DNA of 47,780 bases from Mongoliimonas terrestris (GTDB lineage Bacteria; Pseudomonadota; Alphaproteobacteria; Rhizobiales; Pleomorphomonadaceae), in the NCBI RefSeq assembly GCF_001927285.1, contig NZ_MSIG01000021.1, positions 1 through 47,780 on the forward strand, given 5' to 3'. The first letter of the stretch is position 1; each line of letters opens with the position of its first letter. Made by a program: the position numbers and the translations under genes. This document shows, piece after piece, positions 32,507 to 43,471 of this stretch. The notes below the pieces were generated by a model. The model made no database searches. It had not been told where the DNA came from and worked only from the letters and a program-made list of their open reading frames with translations.

Positions 32507-33910
32507 ATGGCACCTGTATTGCGTCTGGCCCGCAACGAGACGGGCATCGAGGCCGTGCTGTCGCGTCTCGCCGGCCAGTTCGGCGATCGGTTCAGCCGTG
32601 CCGCCGCCGTCCGCGAGCAGCACGGGCACACGACGACGCGCATCGAGAACCAGCCGCCGGACGGGGTGGTGTTCGCGACCTCCACCGAGGAGGTGGCCGC
32701 GGTGGTGCGGCTTTGCGCCGAGCACGGCGTGCCGGTGATCCCGTTCGGCACAGGCACCTCCCTGGAAGGCCACGTCAACGCCCCGGCGGGCGGTATCTCC
32801 ATCGACCTCTCGCGCATGGACCGCATCCTGGCGGTGCGGCCGGAGGACCTCGACTGCACGGTGGAGGCGGGCGTCACGCGCAAGCGGCTGAACGAGACCT
32901 TGCGCGACACCGGCCTCTTCTTCCCGATCGATCCGGGCGCCGACGCCTCCATCGGCGGCATGGCGGCGACCCGCGCCTCGGGCACGAACGCGGTGCGCTA
33001 CGGCACCATGAAGGACGCGGTGCTGTCGCTGACGGTGGTGACGCCGTCCGGCGACATCGTCCGCACCGGGTCGCGGGCGCGGAAGTCGTCGGCGGGCTAC
33101 GACCTGACGCGGCTGATGGTGGGCTCGGAGGGCACGCTCGGCGTGATCACCGAGATCACGCTCCGCCTCCACGGCATCCCGGAGGGGATCGCCGGCGGCG
33201 TTTGCCCCTTCCCGAGCATCGAGGCGGCCTGCGAGACGGTGATCGCCACCATCCAGGCCGGCATCCCGGTCGCCCGCATCGAGCTCCTGGACGCCCTCCA
33301 GGTGAAGGCGGTCAACGCCTACTCCAAGCTTGACCTCGCCGAGACGCCGACACTCTTCATCGAATTCCACGGCACTAAGGCCGGCGTCGCCGAACAGGCG
33401 GAGATCTTCGAGGCGATCGCGGCCGATTTCGGCGGCGGCCCAGCGGTGTTCGCCACCAAGGCGGAGGAGCGGACCCGGCTCTGGCAGGCCCGGCACGACG
33501 CCTACTGGGCCTCCGTCGCCCTGATGCCCGGCTGGAAAGGCACCTCCACGGACGTCTGCGTGCCGATCTCGCAGCTGGCCGCCTGCGTGACCGCCACCCA
33601 GGACGATATCGCCGAGACAGGACTGATCGCCCCGATCGTCGGCCATGTGGGCGACGGCAACTTCCATGTGCTGGTGCTCGCGGATCCGGCCGACGACATC
33701 ATGAACGCCAAGGCGGATGCCTTCATCGGCCGCCTCAACGAGCGGGCGATCGCCATGGGCGGCACCTGCACGGGCGAACACGGCGTCGGCCAGGGCAAGA
33801 TGGCCTACCTGCCCGGCGAGCACGGCGGGGCGCTGGACCTGATGCGCGCCATCAAACGGGCGCTTGACCCGGGCAACATCATGAACCCGGGAAAGATCGT
33901 GGCGCTCTGA
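32507..33910 (+). CDS. FAD-linked D-2-hydroxyacid dehydrogenase (GlcD/D-LDH type)
   Basis: The 467-aa flavoenzyme starts at 32507, with AGGAG 7 bp upstream. It has an N-terminal FAD_binding_4 domain (VPVIPFGTGTSLEGHV; IDPGADASIGGMAATRASGT; GYDLTRLMVGSEGTLGVI) and a FAD-oxidase C-terminal domain with HVGDGNFHVLVL and the ending LDPGNIMNPGKIVAL. This architecture fits cytochrome-linked D-lactate dehydrogenase or glycolate oxidase GlcD. No GlcE or GlcF subunit lies nearby, which favours a stand-alone D-lactate or D-2-hydroxyglutarate-type enzyme. Substrate is not determined. Confidence 0.88.
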   Translation: MAPVLRLARNETGIEAVLSRLAGQFGDRFSRAAAVREQHGHTTTRIENQPPDGVVFATSTEEVAAVVRLCAEHGVPVIPFGTGTSLEGHVNAPAGGISIDLSRMDRILAVRPEDLDCTVEAGVTRKRLNETLRDTGLFFPIDPGADASIGGMAATRASGTNAVRYGTMKDAVLSLTVVTPSGDIVRTGSRARKSSAGYDLTRLMVGSEGTLGVITEITLRLHGIPEGIAGGVCPFPSIEAACETVIATIQAGIPVARIELLDALQVKAVNAYSKLDLAETPTLFIEFHGTKAGVAEQAEIFEAIAADFGGGPAVFATKAEERTRLWQARHDAYWASVALMPGWKGTSTDVCVPISQLAACVTATQDDIAETGLIAPIVGHVGDGNFHVLVLADPADDIMNAKADAFIGRLNERAIAMGGTCTGEHGVGQGKMAYLPGEHGGALDLMRAIKRALDPGNIMNPGKIVAL

Positions 33911-34070
33911 CGCGGGGACCACGCCAGAGTGGCGCGGCCCTTGCGTACGACGCCTGGATGGTGGACCACACCCGCAGCCGCCGAGCACAGGTTCGGCCGG
34001 CTTCGGACCGCGCTTCTCAAGACCCGGCGTTCGCCAAGAGGGCGCCCGAACGGACAACGGAGACAGGACC

Positions 34071-37000
34071 CTGAACTCGCTCTACTTCAGTGTCGGTTTG
34101 GCCATCATCCTGGCGCTCGTCGCGGCGCTGGTGGGGCCGTTGTTCGTGGATTGGACCGCCTATCGCGCCGCCTTCGAGACCCAGGCGACGGAAATCCTCG
34201 GCCATCCGGTGAAGGTCACCGGCACCGCCGACGCCTCCCTCCTGCCGGTGCCGACCCTCGCCTTCACCGACGTCATCATCGGCCCGCCGGACAGCCCGAT
34301 GATGACCGTCGCCCGCTTCGACCTGGAGGTGGAGCTCTTCCCGCTCCTTTCCGGTGAGGTGCGCGTCACCCAGATGCGCCTGGACCGCCCGGATCTCACC
34401 GTGCGGGTCTCCGGCGACGGCGCCTTCGAGTGGATCGCCGGCAACGCCCGCACGGTGACGGACCCGCACAAGGTGGTGCTCGACCGGGTCGACATCGTCG
34501 ACGGCAGCATCACGGTCGCCGACCGCCGGCACGCCGCGCCGCTGCAGATCACCGACGTCAACGCGGTGCTGGACGGCCGCTCGCTGATCGGCCCCTACAA
34601 GCTCGACGGCTCCGCCGTGGTGGGCGAGGACCGGGTGATGGTGCGCCTCTCCACCGGCGAGGTGGACCCCACCGGCTCGGTGGTGGTGAAAGCCTCGCTG
34701 ATGCCCATCGACCGGCCGGTGTCCATCTCCCTCGACGGCCGCACCCGCGTGGAGGCGGACGAACCCCGGTTCGACGGCACCTTGCGCGTGGAGCGCGTGG
34801 TGGAGAAGGCCGATCAGGCCGAGGTGGCGACGCCCTGGTCGGTGACCGCCACCGTGGAGGCCGACGCGTCGCGCACGCTCGCCCGGCAGCTTGAATTCCA
34901 TTACGGGCCGGAGGACCGGCCGTTCACCATCAACGGGTCCGCCTCGCTCGACTATGCCTATGAGCCGGTGTTCGAGGCGGTGCTCTCCGCCCGCCAGATC
35001 GACCTCGATCGTACGCTCGGGGAAGGTCCGGACAAGCCGGTCTCTTTCGACGGCGTGCTCGACGCGCTGACCAAGGCCCTCGTCGACCTGCCGGCGCCGC
35101 CGGTGGCGACGCGCATCGGCTTCGACATTCCGGGCATCGTGGTCGGCGGCAGCATCGTCCAGTCGGTCCGCCTCGACGTCGCCAGCATGGCCGACGGCTG
35201 GGACGTGGAGACCCTGGAGGCGGTGATGCCCGGTCGGACGACCCTCAAGGCTCGCGGACCCCTGGTGACGCGGCCCGCGCCGGCCTTCACCGGCGACATG
35301 GTGATCGCCTCCGAGCAGCCCGCGACCCTGGTGGCGTGGTGGCATCCCGGCCGCCCGCCCACCACGCTGCAGCCCTTTTCCGCCAACGCCACCGTGGCGG
35401 CCTCCGCCGACGGTCTTCGGCTCGACGCCCTGGAGGCGACGATCGGCGAGGCGAAGCTTACCGGCGGCTTCGCTTTCGCGCCCGCCCGGTCCGGCCGCAA
35501 GCCCGGCGTGGTGCTGTCGCTTTCGGCGGACCGTCTCGATGTGGAACAGGTGCGTGCCGTTGCGGCACTCGCCACGGGCGATGATGGCACAACGCCGATG
35601 GCGGGCGCCGACCTCGACCTCCAGCTGAAGGCCGACGCCCTGGTGGCGGGCGAGGCGGTGGCCGAGGGCGTCGAGGTGCGCGCGGCGCTGTCCGACGGCA
35701 CTCTCGCCATCGACCGGTTCGCCGTCGCCAACCTCGCCGGCGCGCGGCTTTCGGCGGCCGGCACCGTCCGCACCCTGGCGACAACGCCGGACGGCTCCGT
35801 GCAGGCGCTCATTTCGGCGGAGAACCTTGACGGCGTTGCCGCCCTCGTCCGGGCGCTCGCGCCCGGATCGGAGCTGGCCGACGCGCTCGTCGTCGCCGCG
35901 CCGGTGCTCGCTCCTGCCGCCGTGGAGGCGACCGTGGAGGCGCGCGCCGGGGCGGACGCCACCGACCTCACCGTGCGCCTTGCCGGCACTGCCGGCGGTT
36001 CCGTGGTCGACGGCGCGCTGGTCTTCACCGGCCGGGTGGACCGCTGGACCGACGGGACCGTGACGCTGGATGCCTCCGCCGAGGGCCCGAACGGGGCGCG
36101 GCTGATGCGCCAGCTCGGCTTCGACGTGCCCGACCGGGGCTCGGCCGGCGCCGGCCAGGTGACGGTGTCGGCGCGGGGTACACCCGCATCGGGCCTGACC
36201 ATCGCCGGGTCTGGCACGCTCGGCGACACCGCCGCGTCTGTGGACGGCACGCTCCGCCTTCCCGCCGCCGCGCCGGCCGCCGCCGACCTCGCCGTGACGC
36301 TGAAGAGCGACGATGTCGGGCCGATCCTCGCCCTCGGCGGCAACCTGATGGCCGACCTCCTCGGCTCCATGCCCATCGACGCCGCGGCATCGGTGGCCGT
36401 GGAGGGGCCGAAGGTCACGGTCTCAGATCTCACCGGCACGCTCGACGGCGAGGCGATCCGCGCCGATCTCGTGGCCGACTTTGCCGGCGACCTGCCGCGC
36501 CTCACCGGAACCCTCGCGCTCCGGACGGTGTCGCTCACCGGCCTCGGCGAGTTGGCGCTCGGATCCGGCACGCTCGCCATGCCTTTCGACACGTCCCGAA
36601 ACCCGTGGCCGGAAGCGCCCTTCGGGCCGGGCGCGCTCGACGGTATCGATACCGACCTCGCGGTCACGGCCGACCAGCTCCTGCTGAGCGACACGTTCGC
36701 GGCCGATGCGGCGCGCTTCGACCTCCGCAACACGGCGCGCGGGCTCGCCTTCGACGGCCTGGAGGCGCGGCTCGCCGGCGGCGCGCTGACCGGCAGTGCC
36801 CTCGTCAAGCAGGATCTGGAGGGGCAAGCGGTCGTCGATGCCACCTTCAAGCTCGACGGCGCGCCGGCCGAGGCCTTCGCGTGGCGACGCGGGGACCGTC
36901 CGGTGGTGACCGGCGTCCTCGGTGTGGACCTCGACCTGCAGGCCGCCGGCCGCACGGTCACCGGGCTCGTCGCCTCGCTGTCCGGCGGCGGCGCTTTCCG

Positions 37001-37802
37001 GGTGGAGGACGGCGTCATCCGCACCATGAACCCGAACGCCTTCTCGGCCGTGATCCGGGCGGCGGACGCCGGCCTCGACCTCACCGACGAGAAGATCCGC
37101 GAGGTGTTCACCGCCAACATTGACGCGGGCGATCTGCCGTTCGAGCGAATCGAGGGCGCTTTCACCTTGTCGTCCGGTACGCTCCGGGCGCCGAACCTCG
37201 TGGCCTCGACGCCGACGGCGACCACCAGCGGCTCCGCCACGCTGGACCTTTCGCGCTGGACGCTGCAAAGCGACTGGCAGCTTGCCATCGACCCGGGCGC
37301 CGAGAGCGTGGCGGGCGCGGTGCCGCAAGTGGCGATCCTCTTCCGCGGCCCGATCGACGATCCCGCCCGGTCGGTGGACGTGACCGCCTTCACGGCCTTC
37401 CTGACGCTCCGCGCCTTCGAGGCGGAGGTGGAGCGGGTGGAGACCATGCAGGCCGACATTCAGGAGCGCGAGTTCCTGCGCCGGACCCTCCAGCGGAGCG
37501 AGGACGCGGCCGTCCGACGCCGCCGCGCCGCCGAGGAGGAGGCACGCCGCGCCGCCGAAGCCGCGGCCGCCGAAGCGGAGGCGGCAGCCGAGGCCGCGCG
37601 GCGGGCCGCGGAAGAGGCTCTCAGTCCGCCGCCGCCGCCGGACCAGCGCTCGGACCTGCAGGACGCCGGCGGGACGAACTTCACCGATGAGATCACCCGC
37701 AAGCTGGACGCGCTGCGCGGTTCGACCCTGCCGCCTTTGCCCCAGACCACCGTCGGCCCGCCGCCGGGCGCCGGCGCTCCGCTCAACCTCACCACGCCCT
37801 GA
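34071..37802 (+). CDS. AsmA family protein, large
   Basis: The 1243-aa inner-membrane-anchored, periplasm-facing AsmA protein probably belongs to the bridge-like lipid-transfer group. The frame appears to start at CTG (34071): NSLYFSVGLAIILALVAAL forms the anchor, and GGAG lies 8 bp upstream. The first listed NTG, a TTG at 34098, would cut the anchor and has no ribosome site. The AsmA N-terminal signature follows: FVDWTAYRAAFETQATEILG, HPVKVTGTADASLLPVPTL. The middle is long beta-rich repeats; the AsmA-2-like C-terminal core includes TAGTLDLS-like strands around 37200. About 60 Arg/Glu/Ala-rich residues (coiled coil) and a Pro-rich tail end the protein. Confidence 0.85.
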   Translation: MNSLYFSVGLAIILALVAALVGPLFVDWTAYRAAFETQATEILGHPVKVTGTADASLLPVPTLAFTDVIIGPPDSPMMTVARFDLEVELFPLLSGEVRVTQMRLDRPDLTVRVSGDGAFEWIAGNARTVTDPHKVVLDRVDIVDGSITVADRRHAAPLQITDVNAVLDGRSLIGPYKLDGSAVVGEDRVMVRLSTGEVDPTGSVVVKASLMPIDRPVSISLDGRTRVEADEPRFDGTLRVERVVEKADQAEVATPWSVTATVEADASRTLARQLEFHYGPEDRPFTINGSASLDYAYEPVFEAVLSARQIDLDRTLGEGPDKPVSFDGVLDALTKALVDLPAPPVATRIGFDIPGIVVGGSIVQSVRLDVASMADGWDVETLEAVMPGRTTLKARGPLVTRPAPAFTGDMVIASEQPATLVAWWHPGRPPTTLQPFSANATVAASADGLRLDALEATIGEAKLTGGFAFAPARSGRKPGVVLSLSADRLDVEQVRAVAALATGDDGTTPMAGADLDLQLKADALVAGEAVAEGVEVRAALSDGTLAIDRFAVANLAGARLSAAGTVRTLATTPDGSVQALISAENLDGVAALVRALAPGSELADALVVAAPVLAPAAVEATVEARAGADATDLTVRLAGTAGGSVVDGALVFTGRVDRWTDGTVTLDASAEGPNGARLMRQLGFDVPDRGSAGAGQVTVSARGTPASGLTIAGSGTLGDTAASVDGTLRLPAAAPAAADLAVTLKSDDVGPILALGGNLMADLLGSMPIDAAASVAVEGPKVTVSDLTGTLDGEAIRADLVADFAGDLPRLTGTLALRTVSLTGLGELALGSGTLAMPFDTSRNPWPEAPFGPGALDGIDTDLAVTADQLLLSDTFAADAARFDLRNTARGLAFDGLEARLAGGALTGSALVKQDLEGQAVVDATFKLDGAPAEAFAWRRGDRPVVTGVLGVDLDLQAAGRTVTGLVASLSGGGAFRVEDGVIRTMNPNAFSAVIRAADAGLDLTDEKIREVFTANIDAGDLPFERIEGAFTLSSGTLRAPNLVASTPTATTSGSATLDLSRWTLQSDWQLAIDPGAESVAGAVPQVAILFRGPIDDPARSVDVTAFTAFLTLRAFEAEVERVETMQADIQEREFLRRTLQRSEDAAVRRRRAAEEEARRAAEAAAAEAEAAAEAARRAAEEALSPPPPPDQRSDLQDAGGTNFTDEITRKLDALRGSTLPPLPQTTVGPPPGAGAPLNLTTP

Positions 37803-37954
37803 GGCGTTTGCGAAGAGACCCACGGGGCTTGATCGCCCCGCGTTCGGCCGTTTCGCCCGACCCTCTCTCCGCATCCATCCGTCCGGGTCTGCCCGACCTG
37901 CCCGCTCGGGTCTTGGCCGGCGCGATAAGGTATTTCCGTCCGGCTCGAACGAAA

Positions 37955-37982
37955 GCGGCCGGTCCCTTGAGGAACCGGCCGC
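37955..37982 (-). terminator. Hairpin downstream of the Do protease gene
   Basis: On the minus strand GCGGCCGGT-TCCTCAAGGG-ACCGGCCGC is a 9-bp stem followed by TTTCG. It lies 48 bp after the protease stop. The short T-tract makes it a moderate terminator candidate. The other bases of the 227-bp gap to asmA show nothing notable. Confidence 0.55.
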
Positions 37983-38029
37983 GCCGTCTTGTCATGTGGT
38001 CGGCCGCGGCTGTGTCAGCCGCTGTCCGG

Positions 38030-39565
<1,536 letters not shown>

Positions 39566-39820
39566 AGGCCCTACACCTCCGCTCCCGCGCGGCCAGCCGA
39601 CGTTCGATCGCCCGCTCGACCTGTCGCGCCACAAGGCGATCCGCCGGGACCGCATCGGCCGGCAAGCCCGCTCATGGGATTTTTGCACCATCCGGCGACC
39701 CCGCGCGAGGCGCCCTCGACGTTATCCCTCACCCGATATGAGGCTGGAGACAAAAGTGTGGCAGATCGCGCACTCGTGAAGGGGCCGCTCCGCGAAAACA
39801 GGGAGGGAGGCCTGGAGCCG

Positions 39821-40006
39821 TCAGCCCCGCACCAGCCACACGACTAGGACGCCCACCATCATGGCGGTGAGGCCCACCCGACGAACGGTCGCATCCGGCA
39901 TGTCGAGGACCTGCCGGATGCTGCGTTTCATCACCGCCGGAGCGGCGGCATAAAGGACGCCCTCGATCACCGCGACCAGCCCGAGGGCGACCAGGAAGTC
40001 GTGCAT
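39821..40006 (-). CDS. DUF2065 (YjeT-like) small membrane protein
   Basis: The 61-aa protein has two predicted helices (FLVALGLVAVIEGVLYAAAP and VGLTAMMVGVLVVWLVRG) separated by MKRSIRQVLDMPD, matching the DUF2065/YjeT family in length and pattern. Function is unknown. It lies 10 bp after hflC and upstream of degP, its usual place, so it may act with the HflKC-FtsH system; that is inferred from position only. Confidence 0.88.
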   Translation of the reverse strand: MHDFLVALGLVAVIEGVLYAAAPAVMKRSIRQVLDMPDATVRRVGLTAMMVGVLVVWLVRG

Positions 40007-40016
40007 CAGGCCTCCA

Positions 40017-41054
40017 TCAGGGCGACGCCGCCACAGGCGCCGCCGGGACGACCGGCGTGACGGGCGCCGGCAGGGGAGCCGCCTCCGCCGTGGAGGTCGT
40101 CGGTACCGCCGGCGCGGGCGTCACCGACGAGGTCGGACCGGGCAGCGGCGCCACGGTCAGGCCCTCGGTCGTGGCCGAGCCGTTGATGCCATTAAAGAAG
40201 CGGAAGAATTCCGACGTCGGCGACAGCACCATGGTGGTGCCTGTGTTCTGACCCATGGCTGAATTGTAGGCCTGCATCGAGCGGTAGAACTCGAAGAAGG
40301 ACGGGTCCAGCGTATAGGCCTCGGCAAAGATCCGGCTCCGCTCCGCGTCGCCTTCACCGCGCAGGATCTCGGCGTCGCGCGCTGCCTCGGCAACCAGCAC
40401 CGTCGCCTGACGATCGGCTTCGGCGCGGATGCGGAGCGCTTCCTGCGTACCCTGGGCGCGCAGTTCGGCCGCTTCCGCCAGACGCTCGGCCCGCATGCGC
40501 TCGAAAGTCTGCTGGCTGACCTCAGGGACGAGGTCGGTGCGGCGGATGCGCACGTCGACGATGTTCATGCCGAGGCCCTCGGCCTCGCCGCGAACCAGGT
40601 CGCGCAGTTCCACCATCATCTCGGCCCGCTCGGACGAGAGGGCGGCGTCGAACGAGCGCAGACCATAGACGCGGCGGAGGGCCGCGTCCAGGCGGGTGCG
40701 CAGGCGCTCGGCCGCGAGGCTGAGATTGCCCGACACCGATTCGCGGAACCGCTGCGGATCGGTGATGCGGAAGGTGGAGAACACGTCCACCACATAGCGG
40801 CGACCGTCGTTGACCTGCACGACCTTGTCGCTGAGCTCGATCGCCAGCAGGCGCTTCTCGATGATCTGCACCGTATCGACCACGTTCGTCGGCACCTTGA
40901 AGTAGATGCCCGGTTCGTTGATCACACGCTGGATTTCACCGAACCGCAGCTGGATGGCCTGCTCGCGCTCGGAGACGATGAAGGTGGAGGAATAGACGAT
41001 CAGGATGGCGATCGCCGCCACGATGAGGCTGACCGGAAAAGCGATGGCGCGCAT
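40017..41054 (-). CDS. hflC: FtsH modulator subunit HflC
   Basis: The 345-aa SPFH-domain protein forms, with HflK, a large membrane cage that encloses and modulates the FtsH protease. It has an N-terminal helix (FPVSLIVAAIAILIVYSS), an SPFH domain (REQAIQLRFGEIQRVINEPG, YVVDVFSTFRITDPQRF) and a long charged coiled coil (AERLAEAAELRAQGTQEALR). A Pro/Ala/Thr-rich tail of about 45 residues follows. The sequence GTGATG at the start allows GTG at 41057 (4-bp overlap with hflK) or ATG at 41054; the ATG is chosen for its family-like MRAIAFPV. Confidence 0.95.
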   Translation of the reverse strand: MRAIAFPVSLIVAAIAILIVYSSTFIVSEREQAIQLRFGEIQRVINEPGIYFKVPTNVVDTVQIIEKRLLAIELSDKVVQVNDGRRYVVDVFSTFRITDPQRFRESVSGNLSLAAERLRTRLDAALRRVYGLRSFDAALSSERAEMMVELRDLVRGEAEGLGMNIVDVRIRRTDLVPEVSQQTFERMRAERLAEAAELRAQGTQEALRIRAEADRQATVLVAEAARDAEILRGEGDAERSRIFAEAYTLDPSFFEFYRSMQAYNSAMGQNTGTTMVLSPTSEFFRFFNGINGSATTEGLTVAPLPGPTSSVTPAPAVPTTSTAEAAPLPAPVTPVVPAAPVAASP

Positions 41055-42184
41055 CACTGCGTCTCCCCCTGCTGGGTGCGGCGCTGGAGCTCGGGAAGCG
41101 GCAGGTAGGGCACGACCCCGTTGCCACCGCCGCCGGCCCCGTTGCCGCCGGCGTTCTGGTCCATGATGACCTTGTTGGAGTTGGCCAGGACCGACTCCAT
41201 GGTCTCCAGGTAGAGGCGCTTGCGGGTGATCTCGGGCGCCTTGGCGTATTCCTCGTAGACGTCGCGGAAGCGCTGGCTTTCACCGGTCGCCTCGGCGACC
41301 ACGCGGTCGCGATAGCCGAGGGCGGCTTCGCGGACCTGGGACGCCTCGCCTCGGGCATCGCCGAGCCGCTTGTTGGAGTAGGCCTGGGCGTCCTGCTTGA
41401 ACTTGTCCTGGTCCTGCTGGGCGCGCTGGACCTCCTCGAAGGCGTCGATCACCTCGCGGGGCGGGTCGGCCCGCTCCAGGTTGATCGCCGTCACCGTGAT
41501 GCCGGCGTCATAGCTGTCGAGGGTGCCCTGGATGAGGGCGCGCACCGCCTGCTGGGCCGCGTCGCGGCCGCGGGTGCGGAACTCGTCGGCGCGGGTGCGG
41601 CCGACGTATTCGCGCATGGCCGATTCGGAGACCACGCGGACGACGTTCTGCTGGTCCGCCACGTTGAAGAGGAACTTCACCGGGTCGGAGATGCGCCAGA
41701 GGACGGAGAACTCCACGTCGACCAGATTCTGATCGCCCGACAGCATGATCGAGCTGTCGTTGGCCGAGCGGGCGACGGAGATCCCGATATTCTCCTGGTT
41801 CTCCTTCAGCACGGCCGGCAGTTCGACCGATTCGACAGGCCAGAAGTGGAAGTGGATGCCCGGATCGTTGAGCTCCGGCTTCACCTGGCCGAAGCGGAGC
41901 TCGACGCCCACTTCGTCCGGCTGGACCACGTAGATGCTCTCGTAGAGCCAAAGGCCCACGACGGCGGCCAGCACCAGCGGCACCGCGAGGCGCGAACCGC
42001 CGCCGCCACCGCCCGATCCGCCGCCGCCCGGGAGAACGCGCTTCAGGCGGTCCTGGCTGCGCCGGAGCAGTTCCTCGAGATCGGGTGGCGATCCGCCACC
42101 GCCGCCGCCGCGGGGCGGCTGACCCCATGGGCCGTTGCCGCCGCCTTTCCATCCGCCGCCGCCGCTCTGGTTGCTCCAAGGCAT
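41054..42184 (-). CDS. hflK: FtsH modulator subunit HflK
   Basis: The 376-aa partner of HflC has a Gly-rich N-terminus (MPWSNQSGGGGWKGGGNGPW), a membrane helix at about residues 67-86 (AVPLVLAAVVGLWLYESIYV) and an SPFH domain (QPDEVGVELRFGQVKPELND, VDVEFSVLWRISDP). A coiled coil around RAQQDQDKFKQDAQAYSNKR and a Gly/Asn-rich tail complete the family pattern. Translation is coupled to hflC by overlap. The 248-bp gap upstream toward folA probably holds the promoter for hflK-hflC-DUF2065-degP; it contains a near-palindrome GCGGTTTTCGG..CCGAACCGC at about 42330-42354. Confidence 0.95.
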   Translation of the reverse strand: MPWSNQSGGGGWKGGGNGPWGQPPRGGGGGGSPPDLEELLRRSQDRLKRVLPGGGGSGGGGGGSRLAVPLVLAAVVGLWLYESIYVVQPDEVGVELRFGQVKPELNDPGIHFHFWPVESVELPAVLKENQENIGISVARSANDSSIMLSGDQNLVDVEFSVLWRISDPVKFLFNVADQQNVVRVVSESAMREYVGRTRADEFRTRGRDAAQQAVRALIQGTLDSYDAGITVTAINLERADPPREVIDAFEEVQRAQQDQDKFKQDAQAYSNKRLGDARGEASQVREAALGYRDRVVAEATGESQRFRDVYEEYAKAPEITRKRLYLETMESVLANSNKVIMDQNAGGNGAGGGGNGVVPYLPLPELQRRTQQGETQ

Positions 42185-42432
42185 AGGGTCGTCTTCCTCT
42201 CGGTCTCGTACCGTCTCTTGGGGTCTGGCGGCTTATACGGGTTCCAACCGGACCCCGCAATTCGCTCCTACCCAGCCGCGATTGCTGTGGAGGTGGGATC
42301 CCCATACGGCCAAGTCAACGTGAGCGTCGCGGTTTTCGGTTTCGCCGAACCGCAAATCGTTCCATTTGGTCAACGGGACGCACCCCCCGGGCACCTGACG
42401 TTGGCAAGCGGGCAAGGCGGATGCGCGTGCCT

Positions 42433-42960
42433 TCAGGGCCGGATGCGCTGGTAGGTGACCCAGCGGGCGTCGGCGCTGTCCTTTTCGGTGCGCGGCATCG
42501 GCGTCTCGTCGACGACCGCCCAGACGGCCGGGTCGATTTCGGGGAAATACGTGTCGCCCTCGACGGTTAGATCCGCGTGGGTGACCACGAGCCGGTCGGC
42601 GATGCCGATCGTTTCCGCGTAGATCTGCCCGCCGCCGCCGATGATGACCTCGTCCGCGCCGGTCTCCGCCGCGATCGTTCGGGCGGCGGCGATGGCGGTG
42701 GCGAGGTCCGGGTAGAGGGTGGTGCCGGTGGGGGCCTCGGTGAGGCTGCGGCTGACGATGAGGTTCGGGCGACCCGGCAGCGGCTTGCCGATCGCCTCCA
42801 GGGTGCGGCGGCCCATCACCACAGGCTTGCCCGTGGTCACGCGGCGGAAGTGCTTGAGATCCGACGACAAATGCCAGGGCATGCCGCCTTCACGGCCGAT
42901 GACGCCGTTGGCCGCGATGGCGACGACGAGGGTGAGCGGGATGGTGGCGGGGTCCGTCAT
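42433..42960 (-). CDS. folA: Dihydrofolate reductase
   Basis: The 175-aa cytosolic enzyme reduces dihydrofolate with NADPH, regenerating tetrahydrofolate used by ThyA. Motifs are LVVAIAANGVIGREGGMPWH with the Met20-type loop, the acid in SSDLKHFRRVTTGKPVVMGR, the NADPH site PLPGRPNLIVSR and VIIGGGGQIYAE. Length is typical. Its start overlaps the upstream acetyltransferase stop by 4 bp (ATGA). It ends the thyA-to-folA run, the expected alphaproteobacterial arrangement. Confidence 0.96.
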   Translation of the reverse strand: MTDPATIPLTLVVAIAANGVIGREGGMPWHLSSDLKHFRRVTTGKPVVMGRRTLEAIGKPLPGRPNLIVSRSLTEAPTGTTLYPDLATAIAAARTIAAETGADEVIIGGGGQIYAETIGIADRLVVTHADLTVEGDTYFPEIDPAVWAVVDETPMPRTEKDSADARWVTYQRIRP

Positions 42961-43442
42961 GGGGCCGCCGCCGCCAACTGGACGAGGGCGTCGCCGGAGA
43001 CCCGGCAGGGCTTCCAGCCGCTCATGAGTTCGGCGCCCTGGGAGACGTAGAAGTCGATGGAGGGCTGGTTCCAGTCGAGCACCTCCCACTCGAACCGGCC
43101 GAGGCCCTCGTCGACGCAGCGCCTGGCGAGGTGGGCGAGGAGCGCCTTGCCGAGACCGTGGCCCCTGTATTCGGGCTCCACATAGAGATCCTCCAGGAAG
43201 AGACCGTGCCGACCGACGAAGGTGGAGAAGGTATAGTACCAGAGCGCGAAGCCGGCGGGAGCCCCGTTCCAGAAGACGATCTCGCAGAACACCTTGGGAG
43301 AGGGCCCGAACAACGCCTGCCGGATATCGTTCTCGGTGGCTTTCACATGGTCGAGCAGCCTCTCGTACGCGGCAAGGGCGCGGATGAAGGCGAGGACCTG
43401 CGGGGTGTCGTCGGCGGTGGCGGCGCGGATCTGGAGGGTCAT
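42957..43442 (-). CDS. GNAT family N-acetyltransferase
   Basis: The 161-aa protein has a single GNAT domain: IRAATADDTPQVLAFIRALA at the start, LFLEDLYVEPEYRGHGLGKA with the acetyl-CoA pyrophosphate loop (YRGHGLGKA), and WNQPSIDFYVSQGAELMSGW. The pattern resembles the diamine/spermidine acetyltransferase-like subgroup (FLEDLYV, WNQPSI.FY), though the substrate cannot be fixed. It is coupled to folA by a 4-bp overlap and sits 29 bp after an unknown gene. Confidence 0.9.
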   Translation of the reverse strand: MTLQIRAATADDTPQVLAFIRALAAYERLLDHVKATENDIRQALFGPSPKVFCEIVFWNGAPAGFALWYYTFSTFVGRHGLFLEDLYVEPEYRGHGLGKALLAHLARRCVDEGLGRFEWEVLDWNQPSIDFYVSQGAELMSGWKPCRVSGDALVQLAAAAP

Positions 43443-43471
43443 GGCACTCCGGGGGAAGGACGGCCGGGCGG

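Noticed and set aside
34958..37459. 833-codon frame antisense to asmA, and similar long antisense frames over uvrD-clcA (29035-31350) and pepA
   Set aside because: High-GC genes commonly leave the antisense frame open; these have Ser/Arg/Ala or His/Arg/Gly-rich composition with no domain, while the opposite strand encodes clear families.
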